Shown here in pieces: positions 1 through 8,073 of a DNA stretch of 64,000 nt. The stretch is from Verrucomicrobiota bacterium (GTDB lineage Bacteria > Chlamydiota > Chlamydiia > Chlamydiales > Rhabdochlamydiaceae). Both the position numbers and the translations under genes were made by a program. The stretch is taken from the NCBI GenBank assembly GCA_018239715.1, contig JAFEGW010000007.1, positions 1 to 64,000 of the forward strand, in the 5' to 3' direction. Under the pieces are notes generated by a model. That model saw only the letters and a list, made by a program, of their open reading frames with translations. It made no database searches and was not told where the DNA came from. Positions within the stretch are counted from its first letter, which is position 1. Each line of letters opens with the position of its first letter.

Positions 1-466
<466 letters not shown>

Positions 467-470
467 CTTC

Positions 471-527
471 CTTTTTATTTTCGGCTTTGCTCTTATTCAT
501 AAGAGCCAAGTCAATGATAATAAAAAG
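471..527 (+). other. 23S-5S spacer with nested stems
   Basis: The spacer between 23S and 5S contains an outer 9-bp pairing (471-479 with 519-527, ctttttatt/aataaaaag) enclosing an inner 7-bp hairpin (489-495 with 500-506, gctctta/taagagc). Such nested stems are plausible RNase III processing sites, and rnc is present at 46592. No tRNA gene lies in the spacer. Confidence 0.4.
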
Positions 528-607
528 CTGAGCCAATATTTATAAGATGAATTATAAACTTTGAGCGCTATTTTACATCAATGAACTAACTTATCCGAAA
601 ATTTTTT

Positions 608-723
608 AACTGGTGGTTATAGAGAAAGGGAAATACCTGATCCCATCCCGAACTCAGCAGTCAAGCCTTTCATCGCCGATGGTACTGTACGCAAGAGTAT
701 GGTAGAGTAGGTTGCCGCCAGTT
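608..723 (+). rRNA. rrf: 5S ribosomal RNA
   Basis: This about 116-base segment has the expected 5S layout. The 5' strand aactggtgg pairs with the 3' strand ccgccagtt. The conserved loop reads cctgatcccatcccgaactc, and gccgatggtactg lies in the usual place. It sits about 140 bases after the 23S end and is followed immediately by a strong terminator, so it closes the rRNA operon. End positions are set by the terminal stem and could shift by one or two bases. Confidence 0.95.
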
Positions 724-732
724 TCTTTCTTC

Positions 733-766
733 GCCCTAGTTGGCTTTGCCAACTAGGGCTTTTTTA
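733..766 (+). terminator. Rho-independent terminator of the rRNA operon
   Basis: A perfect 12-bp stem (gccctagttggc at 733-744, gccaactagggc at 748-759) with a 3-base loop is followed by a run of six T. It lies about 10 bases after 5S. Confidence 0.93.
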
Positions 767-845
767 TTTCTAGCGACAATGCTTTAGTTTTTTTACTTTG
801 CTTTAGAGGCATGAAGATATATCTTTTTCCCGTCTGAGGTGCAGT

Positions 846-1610
846 ATGTCCGTCTTTTTCACTAATCCGCATCGATTTCTAGCATCTTTCATGACTTCGG
901 AGTCTTTCAGCGCGTCTATTAAATCAGAGCGCCGCTATCTGGAAGGAAATACTCATTTCCACCCGAGCACAATGCGCGAGATACATTCTCAGCTTTCATT
1001 GCATCAACGTGTGAAGTACGTCAAAAAACTGCCTCGAGAAGGAAGTGTCATTCGGAAGGGCATCACGTTCAAAACCCATTATGAAGAAATATCCATGCCG
1101 TCAAACTTATATTTGATAGACGATGTGCTTGTGGTATTTTTAAGTGAAAATGATCCCTCTAAGAAAAAACCTATGGGTAGATTTGATGCGCCAGCCTTTG
1201 AGAGTAAAAATCCATTAGAGATTGTTAAAAATAATTTCTACTATTCAAATGTATCTTCTCTTATGACACTCTCTCTTATCGCAGGGGTTTCTTCAGGGGC
1301 GGGTTTAGCGCTGTTTTTATCGCAAGGGGGATCCATAAAAAAAATACAAGAAGTTGTTCAATATGCACTCGCCGGTATTGCAATTTTGGGTTGGTGGAGG
1401 CTTTTTCAATGGGGTCTTTGTATTAACAAACTTTTTACGATGCGTCATGAGGGGGATTGGGCAGCTCAGCTAAGGGCTTATGCTTATAGCTATCCTTCGG
1501 TTTTGAATGAACGCGCAATCCAGAGGTTTTTGCTAGAGAATGAAGTTCAATATCTGCAGGGCTGCGCTCCTTCTATTTTCCATCGTTTAAAAAATAATCT
1601 TTCTCTTTAA
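846..1610 (+). CDS. Unknown protein with paired membrane helices (family A, copy 1)
   Basis: A 254-residue protein with no enzyme motif that I recognise. Two hydrophobic segments at about residues 137-157 and 170-192 are separated by a short charged loop, the bilobed arrangement typical of chlamydial inclusion-membrane (Inc) proteins. Both ends would face the same side. The C-terminal part (RAYxxxYP, then AIQxFLLENE) matches the C-terminus of the next gene, and a YLIDDVLVV stretch before the helices matches its YLINGWLVV, so the two are paralogues. The start has a good ribosome site (GAGGTG, about 4 bases before ATG). An Inc-like effector role is inferred from topology only. Confidence 0.8.
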   Translation: MSVFFTNPHRFLASFMTSESFSASIKSERRYLEGNTHFHPSTMREIHSQLSLHQRVKYVKKLPREGSVIRKGITFKTHYEEISMPSNLYLIDDVLVVFLSENDPSKKKPMGRFDAPAFESKNPLEIVKNNFYYSNVSSLMTLSLIAGVSSGAGLALFLSQGGSIKKIQEVVQYALAGIAILGWWRLFQWGLCINKLFTMRHEGDWAAQLRAYAYSYPSVLNERAIQRFLLENEVQYLQGCAPSIFHRLKNNLSL

Positions 1611-1641
1611 TAGAACTCCTGATGAAAAGTTCTTTTATTTT

Positions 1642-1668
1642 CTTGTCTATTCATCTCTTAGGTATAAT
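1642..1668 (+). promoter_or_regulatory. Possible sigma-70-type promoter for the 1692 gene
   Basis: TTGTCT at 1642-1647 and a perfect TATAAT at 1663-1668, spaced by 15 bases, lie upstream of the ribosome site AGAGGA. The spacer is shorter than ideal. A weak hairpin (agaact 1612-1617, agttct 1628-1633, then a T-rich stretch) just before it may end the upstream transcript. Confidence 0.35.
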
Positions 1669-1691
1669 TTGTGCAGATTTAAAGAGGATTT

Positions 1692-2987
1692 ATGGGAATT
1701 TCTAAGATTTTATTTCAACACCCCGAAATGAATTTTGCTGAATGGATGGCATCTCATGAATTGAATCGGAGAGTTATGACGGAGCCCCTGCTAACAATAT
1801 CAGGCTCTGAGATGGGGAGCTATCTGCAAAAAGCCCTTAACCAATCGGATGCAAAAGTAGGAAATATCTCTGCCGATTTGAAAAGCAAAGTGGATGCGAA
1901 TTCTTCCAGTGAGTATTCAAAAGTTCAACAGCAAGATATTGAAAAATTGAGAAAAAGTCTTGGAGACTTGCAGACAAGGGTGAACGATCTTTTCCGCTGC
2001 CCCTCGGTTTTCGCAAAAGAAAAAGGGGTATTATCTCAGGCGATTTTAGGGCTAAATCACAGCTTGCAGACCTTAGTGTTTATTCGAGAAGACTCCGTTT
2101 TATCTATCGCGAAGGACTTAATGAAAGTGATTGAGCTTTTGAAAACAGGCACATTTTCCACTGGAGCTGAGCCTCCTCTCACGTTAGAAGGTTTTAAGAT
2201 CCAACTTAGAGAGTTCAAAAGTTTAGCAGCTCAATTGGCCAAGTCTTATGGCGATCCTCATCTGACTGATCAATTTTATGATACGCGAGAAGCCGAGAAT
2301 TTTAGTTTAACGAGTGAGGTTCAGCCTGTTGTTAAACTTCCTGAGGCGCAAGGCAAATTTGATGGGAAATTTTTGTGGAAGTCTCACTTCGAAGTATCTT
2401 CGGAACCGACGGAGTATTATTTGATTAATGGCTGGTTAGTCGTCTCGACAGTTTCTCCTAGCCAGCAGATAGCCCAGCCTTCTCCTCTAATATTTAGAGA
2501 TGGCGATGAACCGATAGCATTAGAAATAGTCGGTGACATGAATAAGCTTCCTCCGGACCACTTGCTACGAAAGGAAATCATCAAATCCATTAAAAGCTGG
2601 AATAAGCTTCAAATTAAAAAAATGCAGACCGCGATGCTGACGTTTTTAGTAGGAGCTGGTGTTTTGGGGAGTATAGGACTCCTCACCTTCAATCCTAAAT
2701 TTCCTTTGTACTCAAAGATAGCCCAAGGCGCGATATTCTTGTTATCTTTCCTATTGGGATATTGTTCTATCCTTTCAGGAGTAGTTATCTATGATCTCTA
2801 TACACTTCGAGGAAGAATTGCCTATATTGGTGACCTAGGGCTGTGGGTAAAACAAGTGAGAGCTTACGTTCGAAAATATCCTGGCTTAGCACAGAAGCAC
2901 CCTGCTATTCAGAAGTTTTTTACTCAAAACGAATTAGCTTGGGCAAAGAATGCGATAGATAGCTCAAAATCAGTTATAAAAGCCTAA
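1692..2987 (+). CDS. Unknown protein with paired membrane helices (family A, copy 2)
   Basis: A 431-residue protein with a long polar N-terminal part, helix-prone with coiled-coil character around residues 60-130, then a short beta-rich region (YYLINGWLVV) and two close hydrophobic helices at about 313-333 and 342-366. The C-terminal tail carries VRAYVRKYPGLAQKHPAIQKFF, closely resembling the tail of the preceding protein. The extra roughly 200 residues at the N-terminus explain the size difference. The start has ribosome site AGAGGA. It ends 7 bases before the next gene, so the two are probably cotranscribed. Function unknown; a membrane-anchored effector is possible. Confidence 0.8.
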   Translation: MGISKILFQHPEMNFAEWMASHELNRRVMTEPLLTISGSEMGSYLQKALNQSDAKVGNISADLKSKVDANSSSEYSKVQQQDIEKLRKSLGDLQTRVNDLFRCPSVFAKEKGVLSQAILGLNHSLQTLVFIREDSVLSIAKDLMKVIELLKTGTFSTGAEPPLTLEGFKIQLREFKSLAAQLAKSYGDPHLTDQFYDTREAENFSLTSEVQPVVKLPEAQGKFDGKFLWKSHFEVSSEPTEYYLINGWLVVSTVSPSQQIAQPSPLIFRDGDEPIALEIVGDMNKLPPDHLLRKEIIKSIKSWNKLQIKKMQTAMLTFLVGAGVLGSIGLLTFNPKFPLYSKIAQGAIFLLSFLLGYCSILSGVVIYDLYTLRGRIAYIGDLGLWVKQVRAYVRKYPGLAQKHPAIQKFFTQNELAWAKNAIDSSKSVIKA

Positions 2988-2994
2988 CCACCCT

Positions 2995-4233
2995 ATGTCG
3001 ATAACTATCCTGCCCTTTTCCCCAGCTGTCCTATGGGACTTTATCCACCGAGGCGCCGAGTCCGAGGTAGTGAAAGATCTTGTTTTTGCTCAGTACCCTT
3101 ATGACGTCATTGCAAATCGTGATTTAATCCTGACAAAAGAGGAGATCGAAAAACTCCATACTTTAGTCCACACTTCCGACTTATCAAAAAGGGTTCAGCA
3201 TACTCCTGAGCCTAATTGCTTCAGAGTCGACAAATATCTTACAGCTCGAGGACGGACTTCTACCTTGGAACGTTTAGCTCTTGAAAGATGGCGTCCGCTG
3301 GAGAGCTTTTTTTGGAAAGCGGCCATCATCAGTGGAGGCCTTGCTGCTGTTTTAACTTTTACGGCTTTTCGAGATTTGCCGGGTTATCTCGTGATTGCAG
3401 CTGCAACTGAAGCCCTCGTTTTGACATTTTTGGCAGGCTATTGCGGGGCCCGTTATCTCTTGGCTCGAGACCAGGTGGCTTACTGGCAAAATCCTGGACT
3501 CCATTTAGCCAAGGAGCGTGCGATTGCACGCAAGGAGTCTTTTCCTGATCTTTGGCAGAACAAATCTAAGTTTTTAAATCGCCATGGAGGGCTGCTTAAA
3601 ATTGAAATCCATTCTGCGTATGTTGCTTATTTCAGATCGGTGGCTGAGTATTTTCTGAAAATGGAATGCAAAGCTCCTCAAGAACAATACGATTGGATCG
3701 CTGCTTTTTTAAGCATAGATCCCCATCCTCTTGATAGCGTTTTAATGGATGAGTTGTTTAATTTTGAAGGATATCACCATTACACCAGGCTCAGTTGGGG
3801 TTTTGATGACTTGAAAAATAGCTGCCTTATTGTTCAATACGATACCAAGGGTGTAGAAAAGGCCATCGCAAAGTTCAAGGAAGAGGAGCCCGCACGAGCT
3901 CAGGAATTTGAAGAGTACGGAAAAAAACTCTTGCAAGCCATGCATGAGCACTACCAAAAGGAAAGACGAGAATTAGCAAAAAATCTTATACAAGACTCTG
4001 CTTATCTCCAGGCTTGTTATGAAGCGGGACGGAAACTCCTTCTCATAGCGTATCAGAAAATCGTTCAGTCTCAAAAAAATGTTCAGGGTGTTACCATTCC
4101 CTCTCGTCCTGTTGCAATAAGGGAAGTCTCCCATGATTTTTACAGTTTAGCTAAGAAGCGCCTTCCTTTGGAGCGACGCCAAGAAGCTGTATACCTGCAG
4201 TTTCTCGAAGAAGTTCAGAAGCTGGCGACATAG
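2995..4233 (+). CDS. Unknown protein with paired membrane helices (family A, distant copy 3)
   Basis: A 412-residue protein with two adjacent membrane helices at about 107-126 and 133-155, again with a short loop. After the second helix the order LAGYCGARYLLARDQ then a basic YWQNPGLHLAKERA stretch recalls the previous protein (LGYCSILSG, then YDLYTLRG and an LGLWVKQVRAY stretch), so a distant relationship is likely. The remaining 250 residues are cytoplasmic-looking, rich in Glu and Lys and mostly helical. No clear ribosome site precedes the ATG; translation may be coupled to the gene ending 7 bases upstream. No enzyme motif was seen. Confidence 0.75.
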   Translation: MSITILPFSPAVLWDFIHRGAESEVVKDLVFAQYPYDVIANRDLILTKEEIEKLHTLVHTSDLSKRVQHTPEPNCFRVDKYLTARGRTSTLERLALERWRPLESFFWKAAIISGGLAAVLTFTAFRDLPGYLVIAAATEALVLTFLAGYCGARYLLARDQVAYWQNPGLHLAKERAIARKESFPDLWQNKSKFLNRHGGLLKIEIHSAYVAYFRSVAEYFLKMECKAPQEQYDWIAAFLSIDPHPLDSVLMDELFNFEGYHHYTRLSWGFDDLKNSCLIVQYDTKGVEKAIAKFKEEEPARAQEFEEYGKKLLQAMHEHYQKERRELAKNLIQDSAYLQACYEAGRKLLLIAYQKIVQSQKNVQGVTIPSRPVAIREVSHDFYSLAKKRLPLERRQEAVYLQFLEEVQKLAT

Positions 4234-4260
4234 AAATCCAGAATCTGTATAACCCAGAAA

Positions 4261-4989
4261 ATGAGAAAAGGAGTTTTAGTTGCTTCCGATCGCAAGATCG
4301 AATGGCTGCTGCCATGGTGGTGGAAGTACTATGCTCACTATAACGACTATCCGGTGGCCTTTGTCGATTACGGTATGTCCACGCAGATGCTCAAGTGGTG
4401 TCGGGAGCGCGGGCGCGTTATTCCTTTAGCCTGCCCTCCAGATTTTATCCAAAAAAAGGATTCGATAGTAGTGGAGTTTGCTCAAGTCTGGCAGACGACT
4501 TACAAAGGGGATGTGTGGCAAGCTCGCGAGGCGTGGTTTAAAAAGCCTCTCGCTTGTCTGCAAACTCCTTTTGATCTCACAGTCTGGATGGATATTGATT
4601 GCGAAGTCTGCGGCTCATTAAAACCTCTATTTGAAGAATGGGAAGAGGGCATCGAACTGGCTTTAGTACGAGATGAGAGAAGCATCGAGGAGCATAACTA
4701 CAGCTCGGGAGTTATTCTCTTTTCTAAAAAAGCACCTTTTTTAAAAGCTTGGGCAGAGGCTTGCCTTGTCGATAATGGAAAATACATGGGCGATCAAAAT
4801 GTCTTGACGGAGCTCATCTCAAAGAAGAAAGTGCCCTTTAAGGAATTGAATCCGATTTACAACTGGATCATGTACCAAGGGTACAATCTGTCAACGGTAG
4901 TTGCCCATTGGGGATCGTCCTGGGGAAAAGAGTATATCCAGAAGTTCGGGGGGTTGCATGATCTGTTGGGAATTAAAGTAGGGAAATAA
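4261..4989 (+). CDS. Putative GT-A type glycosyltransferase
   Basis: A 242-residue soluble protein. The pattern FDLTVWMDIDCEV near residue 108 resembles the DxD metal- and sugar-nucleotide-binding motif of GT-A fold transferases, here after a hydrophobic strand. Later segments NYSSGVILFSK and GDQNVLTELI are typical of family 8/34-like transferases, where an acceptor-side loop follows the DxD. No signal peptide or membrane helix is present, so it should work in the cytoplasm or as an injected protein. Donor and acceptor cannot be read. The ribosome site is poor. It lies 27 bases after the unknown gene upstream and may be in the same transcript. Confidence 0.65.
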   Translation: MRKGVLVASDRKIEWLLPWWWKYYAHYNDYPVAFVDYGMSTQMLKWCRERGRVIPLACPPDFIQKKDSIVVEFAQVWQTTYKGDVWQAREAWFKKPLACLQTPFDLTVWMDIDCEVCGSLKPLFEEWEEGIELALVRDERSIEEHNYSSGVILFSKKAPFLKAWAEACLVDNGKYMGDQNVLTELISKKKVPFKELNPIYNWIMYQGYNLSTVVAHWGSSWGKEYIQKFGGLHDLLGIKVGK

Positions 4990-5033
4990 AAAAGACCTTA
5001 TCGCAACCGACCTGAAGGGTCGATTGCAATAAG
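4990..5033 (-). terminator. Terminator of the RRM protein gene
   Basis: A 16-17 bp stem with two G-U-type positions (arms 4997-5012 and 5017-5033, loop tgaa) lies between two convergent stops. Read on the minus strand it is followed by gtctttttt, so it ends the RRM gene; the A-rich side may also serve the plus-strand gene. Confidence 0.75.
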
Positions 5034-5043
5034 ATCCAAATTG

Positions 5044-5370
5044 TTAACGATCGCGGAAGCGACGTTGTCTTTGAAAGCCGCCTTCTTCTCCACGGCCACC
5101 ACCACGCTCACGCTCTTGCGGAGGGCGGGCAACGGAGACGACGAGCGTTCTTCCACCAAGCTCTGAACCATTAACGGATTCGATAGCTTTTTGAGCATCA
5201 TCAGCTTTTTCCATTTCAACAAATCCAAATCCTTTGGATTGGCCTGTTACTCTGTCGGTGACAATTTTAACAGATACAATCGCGCCGAATTGGCTGAAAA
5301 TCTGATAAAGTTCATCTTCGGTTGTCTTGTAAGGAAGACTTCCAACGTACAATTTTTGATTCTGTGACAT
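5044..5370 (-). CDS. RRM-family glycine-rich RNA-binding protein
   Basis: A 108-residue protein with one RNA-recognition motif at residues 6-82. RNP2 reads KLYVGSLPY and RNP1 reads KGFGFVEM, both with the aromatic residues that stack on RNA. The tail (residues 83-108) is rich in Gly and Arg (RGGGRGEEGG), as in bacterial cold-shock RRM proteins. The start is placed at MSQNQKLYVG because AAGGAA precedes it at normal spacing; a longer open frame reaches to 5439 but its extra 23 residues have no RRM character and no ribosome site. It probably binds single-stranded RNA. The about 110-base leader is unusual (see the palindrome entry). Confidence 0.92.
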   Translation of the reverse strand: MSQNQKLYVGSLPYKTTEDELYQIFSQFGAIVSVKIVTDRVTGQSKGFGFVEMEKADDAQKAIESVNGSELGGRTLVVSVARPPQERERGGGRGEEGGFQRQRRFRDR

Positions 5371-5392
5371 AATATTTCCTTCATTTAAAAAC

Positions 5393-5406
5393 AGGTGTTT
5401 ACACCT
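5393..5406. promoter_or_regulatory. 14-bp palindrome in the leader of the RRM gene
   Basis: AGGTGTTTACACCT is a perfect inverted repeat 22 bases upstream of the RRM start. It could be an operator or a small RNA hairpin in the 5' leader. A TATAAT-like box sits further up on the minus strand (within gatataatc, about 5484-5492), which would place the palindrome inside the transcript. Confidence 0.4.
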
Positions 5407-5556
5407 AATAAGTCTGATCAGATCTTCTCCCTTAGGCAAACACTTGCATGGTAAGAAAGCTCAAATCAATAACTCAACAAAGATTATATCAAACTCTCTC
5501 TTTCAATAGCTAGATGTTCTTGCTGTGATCATTAAAAATCAGTATATAGCAGGTTT

Positions 5557-6204
5557 ATGCAAATAATATTTTTGATCCTGGCGCTAGGAGGAATGTGCAG
5601 AGCTCTCTATGGAGAAATCTGGGTCGTTGAGCAGGATTTCATCCAAATCGACAAAAAGCAGGTCTATGAAATGGCCAAAAAAGAGGGTTTTTCGTCTCTA
5701 AAACAGCCCCAGTACTGCTTTTATGACTCCAAGGACCGCGAATATACCTATCTAGTGCCGTTTGCCGACCTCAATGCCTTAGAAAGCTACCGGGAAAAAG
5801 CCCGCGAGCCGAAGCAAGCTGTTCTTTTAAGTAGTATTCTTAATTTTACTGTCTCCTCCCTTCAGGAGCTTCAGCCGACGCTTTCCTATGGATTTGCCAA
5901 GCATTTGACTCCGCTTCCCTATGCAGCCTATCTAATTTATACCGTGCTGCCCGAGGCAGAGAAGGCCTTCCGAGACAAACTCCGGCTGACGGTCCTTCAG
6001 CACCAGAGGTCGGCCTATTGCTGGGGTGTCTGGAAAGTCCTCTATGGAGCAGAGCTTCCTAAATATGTTCTCTGGCATTTTGCTTCCGACGAAAAAAGCC
6101 TAGAGGCTCAACTTAAAGCAGTACGGCCGGACATCCATTCGAAATGGGTCCGGCGGCAAGAGGAAGGCCGGGCAATCTTAGTCCCTCTATTATCATCAAC
6201 ATAA
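5557..6204 (+). CDS. Exported protein of unknown function
   Basis: A 215-residue protein beginning with a probable cleavable signal (hydrophobic residues 3-15, cleavage around ALYG-E). The rest is mixed alpha/beta without a motif that I recognise. Cysteines are few. It ends 13 bases before the Hc1-like gene and could share its transcript. A TATA-like stretch (agtatatagc) lies just before the start, with AGG as a weak ribosome site. I have no function to propose. Confidence 0.7.
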   Translation: MQIIFLILALGGMCRALYGEIWVVEQDFIQIDKKQVYEMAKKEGFSSLKQPQYCFYDSKDREYTYLVPFADLNALESYREKAREPKQAVLLSSILNFTVSSLQELQPTLSYGFAKHLTPLPYAAYLIYTVLPEAEKAFRDKLRLTVLQHQRSAYCWGVWKVLYGAELPKYVLWHFASDEKSLEAQLKAVRPDIHSKWVRRQEEGRAILVPLLSST

Positions 6205-6217
6205 ACCAAGGAAATGT

Positions 6218-6400
6218 ATGGCACTCCATGAAACCACTGAAACCATGAAAAGAATACTCGCTGAAATCCTGCGAGAGCTGGAAGATGCGGAAAAAGGGAA
6301 CAAAGCGGCCGCAAAACGGGTCCGTAAAGCGACGTTGAATTTCGCGAAAATTGCCAAAGTCTACCGTAAAGAATCGGTTGAAGCAGCGAAAACCGCTTAA
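6218..6400 (+). CDS. hctA: Histone H1-like protein Hc1, short form
   Basis: Only 60 residues. The sequence (MAL..T..MK.IL, then AEKGNKAAAKRVRKATLNF and KIAKVYRKES) matches the conserved N-terminal helical domain of chlamydial Hc1, which condenses the chromosome when reticulate bodies turn into elementary bodies. The lysine/alanine-rich C-terminal tail that binds DNA in Chlamydia Hc1 (about 125 residues in all) is absent: the frame stops right after VEAAKTA. The ribosome site AAGGA is good and the following gene is rlmD, as I recall for hctA in Chlamydia trachomatis. It may still bind DNA through its basic helices or act as a dimerising module. A frameshift is not supported: the downstream sequence has no K/A-rich frame. 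Confidence 0.85.
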   Translation: MALHETTETMKRILAEILRELEDAEKGNKAAAKRVRKATLNFAKIAKVYRKESVEAAKTA

Positions 6401-6420
6401 AGAAAAGGTCTTTCGATTTC

Positions 6421-6448
6421 AGGGAGAAAATGGTACCATTTTCTCCCT
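6421..6448. promoter_or_regulatory. Perfect 28-bp palindrome abutting the rlmD start
   Basis: agggagaaaatggt and accattttctccct form two 14-base arms with no spacer, ending exactly one base before the rlmD ATG at 6449. As RNA this would be a stable hairpin at the translation start; as DNA it could be an operator. There is no following T-run, so it is not a standard terminator for hctA. Confidence 0.55.
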
Positions 6449-7603
6449 ATGTCCCATCGGCTTTGCATCCATGTTCCTCAGTGCGGGGGATGCACCCTGC
6501 AGCAAACTCCCTATGAGCAGCAGCTTTTGCTGAAACAGGCAGAGATTGAAAAAATCTTTTCTCCGCTGGCTGCCCGCCCGATTATCCCTTGCCAAGACCC
6601 CTGGGCCTATCGCAATAAGATGGAATTTTCTTTTTCTCAAAATAAAGCCGGCGATCGGTTTCTCGGACTTATCCTTCGCCGATCGAGGGGAAAAGTATTT
6701 AATCTTGAGGAATGTTTGATCTCTCCTCCTTGGATGGCGGAAACTCTCCAAAGAGCCCGCGCCTGGTGGGAGTCGACTTCCTTAAGGGCATTTAATTTCC
6801 GCAATGGGGAAGGAACATTGAGGACGCTCACCCTGCGGGAAGGGCGCCGGACAGGAGATCGCCTCGCCATGCTGACAGTATCGGGGGATCCCCGTTTTGC
6901 TCTGATCCGAGCTCAGCTCAGCGGTTTTGTTCAAGCCCTCAATGATCCCAAAATGAGCATCTTTCTCAGGATTCAACAGGCGGTGGCCGGAAGCCCGACC
7001 CAATTTTTTGAAATGCACCTTAGCGGCCCTGACCATATCTGCGAAGAGCTCCATCTCCAAGGGCGGACTTTGACCTTTAAAATCAGTCCGACTTCGTTTT
7101 TTCAACCTAATACACTTCAAGCTGAAGTCCTCTATAATACTGCTTTGGAAATTGCTCAAATGACGCCCCGTTCAACGGTCTATGACCTCTACTGCGGAAC
7201 GGCAACGCTAGGCATGGCTTTTGCCCTAAAGGCTCAGAAGGTGATTGCCATTGAGCTTAATCCCCATGCTGTTTTTGATGCCAAGGTGAATGCTGAGGTG
7301 AATCAAATCAACAATATCGATATTCAATGCGGCGATGTGGGGAAGGTGCTTTCGGAAGCCTCCCTCTTAAATCCTGATCTTGCCATTGTCGATCCTCCCA
7401 GGCCTGGTCTCGATACGTTGGCCCTTGAAGCTCTGAAGAGATTACAACCGCGCCAGATTTTGTATGTCTCCTGCAACCCGGTCACTCAGGCTCAAAATAT
7501 CGCGCAGCTTCCTGAGTATAAAATTGTTCAAATTCAGCCTGTCGACCAATTTCCTCATACGCCGCATATTGAAAATATTGTTTTACTTGAGAGGGGATTC
7601 TAA
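6449..7603 (+). CDS. rlmD: 23S rRNA (uracil-5-)-methyltransferase, RlmD/TrmA family
   Basis: A 384-residue SAM-dependent RNA methyltransferase. The N-terminus has the iron-sulfur cluster pattern C-x5-CGGC (CIHVPQCGGC). The SAM site reads DLYCGTATLG near residue 246, followed by an acidic AIELN. The catalytic part has VDPPRPGL and the nucleophile cysteine in YVSCNP near 339. The N-terminal TRAM domain of E. coli RlmD is missing, as expected for the shorter proteins of this family. Which uracil is modified (U1939 or U747) cannot be decided here. The usual upstream ribosome site is inside a perfect palindrome. Confidence 0.9.
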   Translation: MSHRLCIHVPQCGGCTLQQTPYEQQLLLKQAEIEKIFSPLAARPIIPCQDPWAYRNKMEFSFSQNKAGDRFLGLILRRSRGKVFNLEECLISPPWMAETLQRARAWWESTSLRAFNFRNGEGTLRTLTLREGRRTGDRLAMLTVSGDPRFALIRAQLSGFVQALNDPKMSIFLRIQQAVAGSPTQFFEMHLSGPDHICEELHLQGRTLTFKISPTSFFQPNTLQAEVLYNTALEIAQMTPRSTVYDLYCGTATLGMAFALKAQKVIAIELNPHAVFDAKVNAEVNQINNIDIQCGDVGKVLSEASLLNPDLAIVDPPRPGLDTLALEALKRLQPRQILYVSCNPVTQAQNIAQLPEYKIVQIQPVDQFPHTPHIENIVLLERGF

Positions 7604-7680
7604 AATCCTTTTTACTTGATTCTTCCGAGGAAACCTGGCAAACTTAAAGGTAGAATTTTATATAATTTTTTTGAGGAAAT

Positions 7681-8073
7681 ATGAAAAAATTGATCGTGCC
7701 TTTTGCTCTCATCACCGGATCTTTGCTCGCTGACGCTGCTCCTGCAGCCGCTCCTGCCCGTGAAGGCAACATCTTCCAAACTTTGATGTTGCTGGGATTT
7801 GGTGTAGTGTTCTTTTATTTTCTTCTCTGGCGTCCTGAGCAAAAAAGACGTAAAGCTTTAGAAAAACAACGCAGCAGCCTGAAAAAAGGCGACCGCGTGA
7901 CAGCTATGGGTATCATCGGTTCTGTTGTTCGTATCCAAGACAATACTGTGATCCTCAAAATGGTTGATGGTTCTAAAATTGAAGTTTTGAAAATGGCGAT
8001 TTCTGATGTTCAACCAGGAACAGACGAAGCGACAGAAGTTCAAGCCGTCGAGACGACCGAAGCTTCTCGCTAA
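7681..8073 (+). CDS. yajC: Preprotein translocase accessory subunit YajC
   Basis: A 130-residue protein with an N-terminal hydrophobic stretch (1-17), an Ala/Pro-rich linker, one membrane helix at about 37-52 (LMLLGFGVVFFYFLLW) and the YajC hallmark RPEQKRRKALEKQRSSLKKGDRV followed by a small beta domain. YajC associates with SecDF at the inner membrane. The ribosome site TGAGGA is clear. The tail is longer and more acidic than in E. coli YajC (110 residues). Its stop overlaps by 4 bases the stop of the convergent coiled-coil gene. Confidence 0.95.
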   Translation: MKKLIVPFALITGSLLADAAPAAAPAREGNIFQTLMLLGFGVVFFYFLLWRPEQKRRKALEKQRSSLKKGDRVTAMGIIGSVVRIQDNTVILKMVDGSKIEVLKMAISDVQPGTDEATEVQAVETTEASR

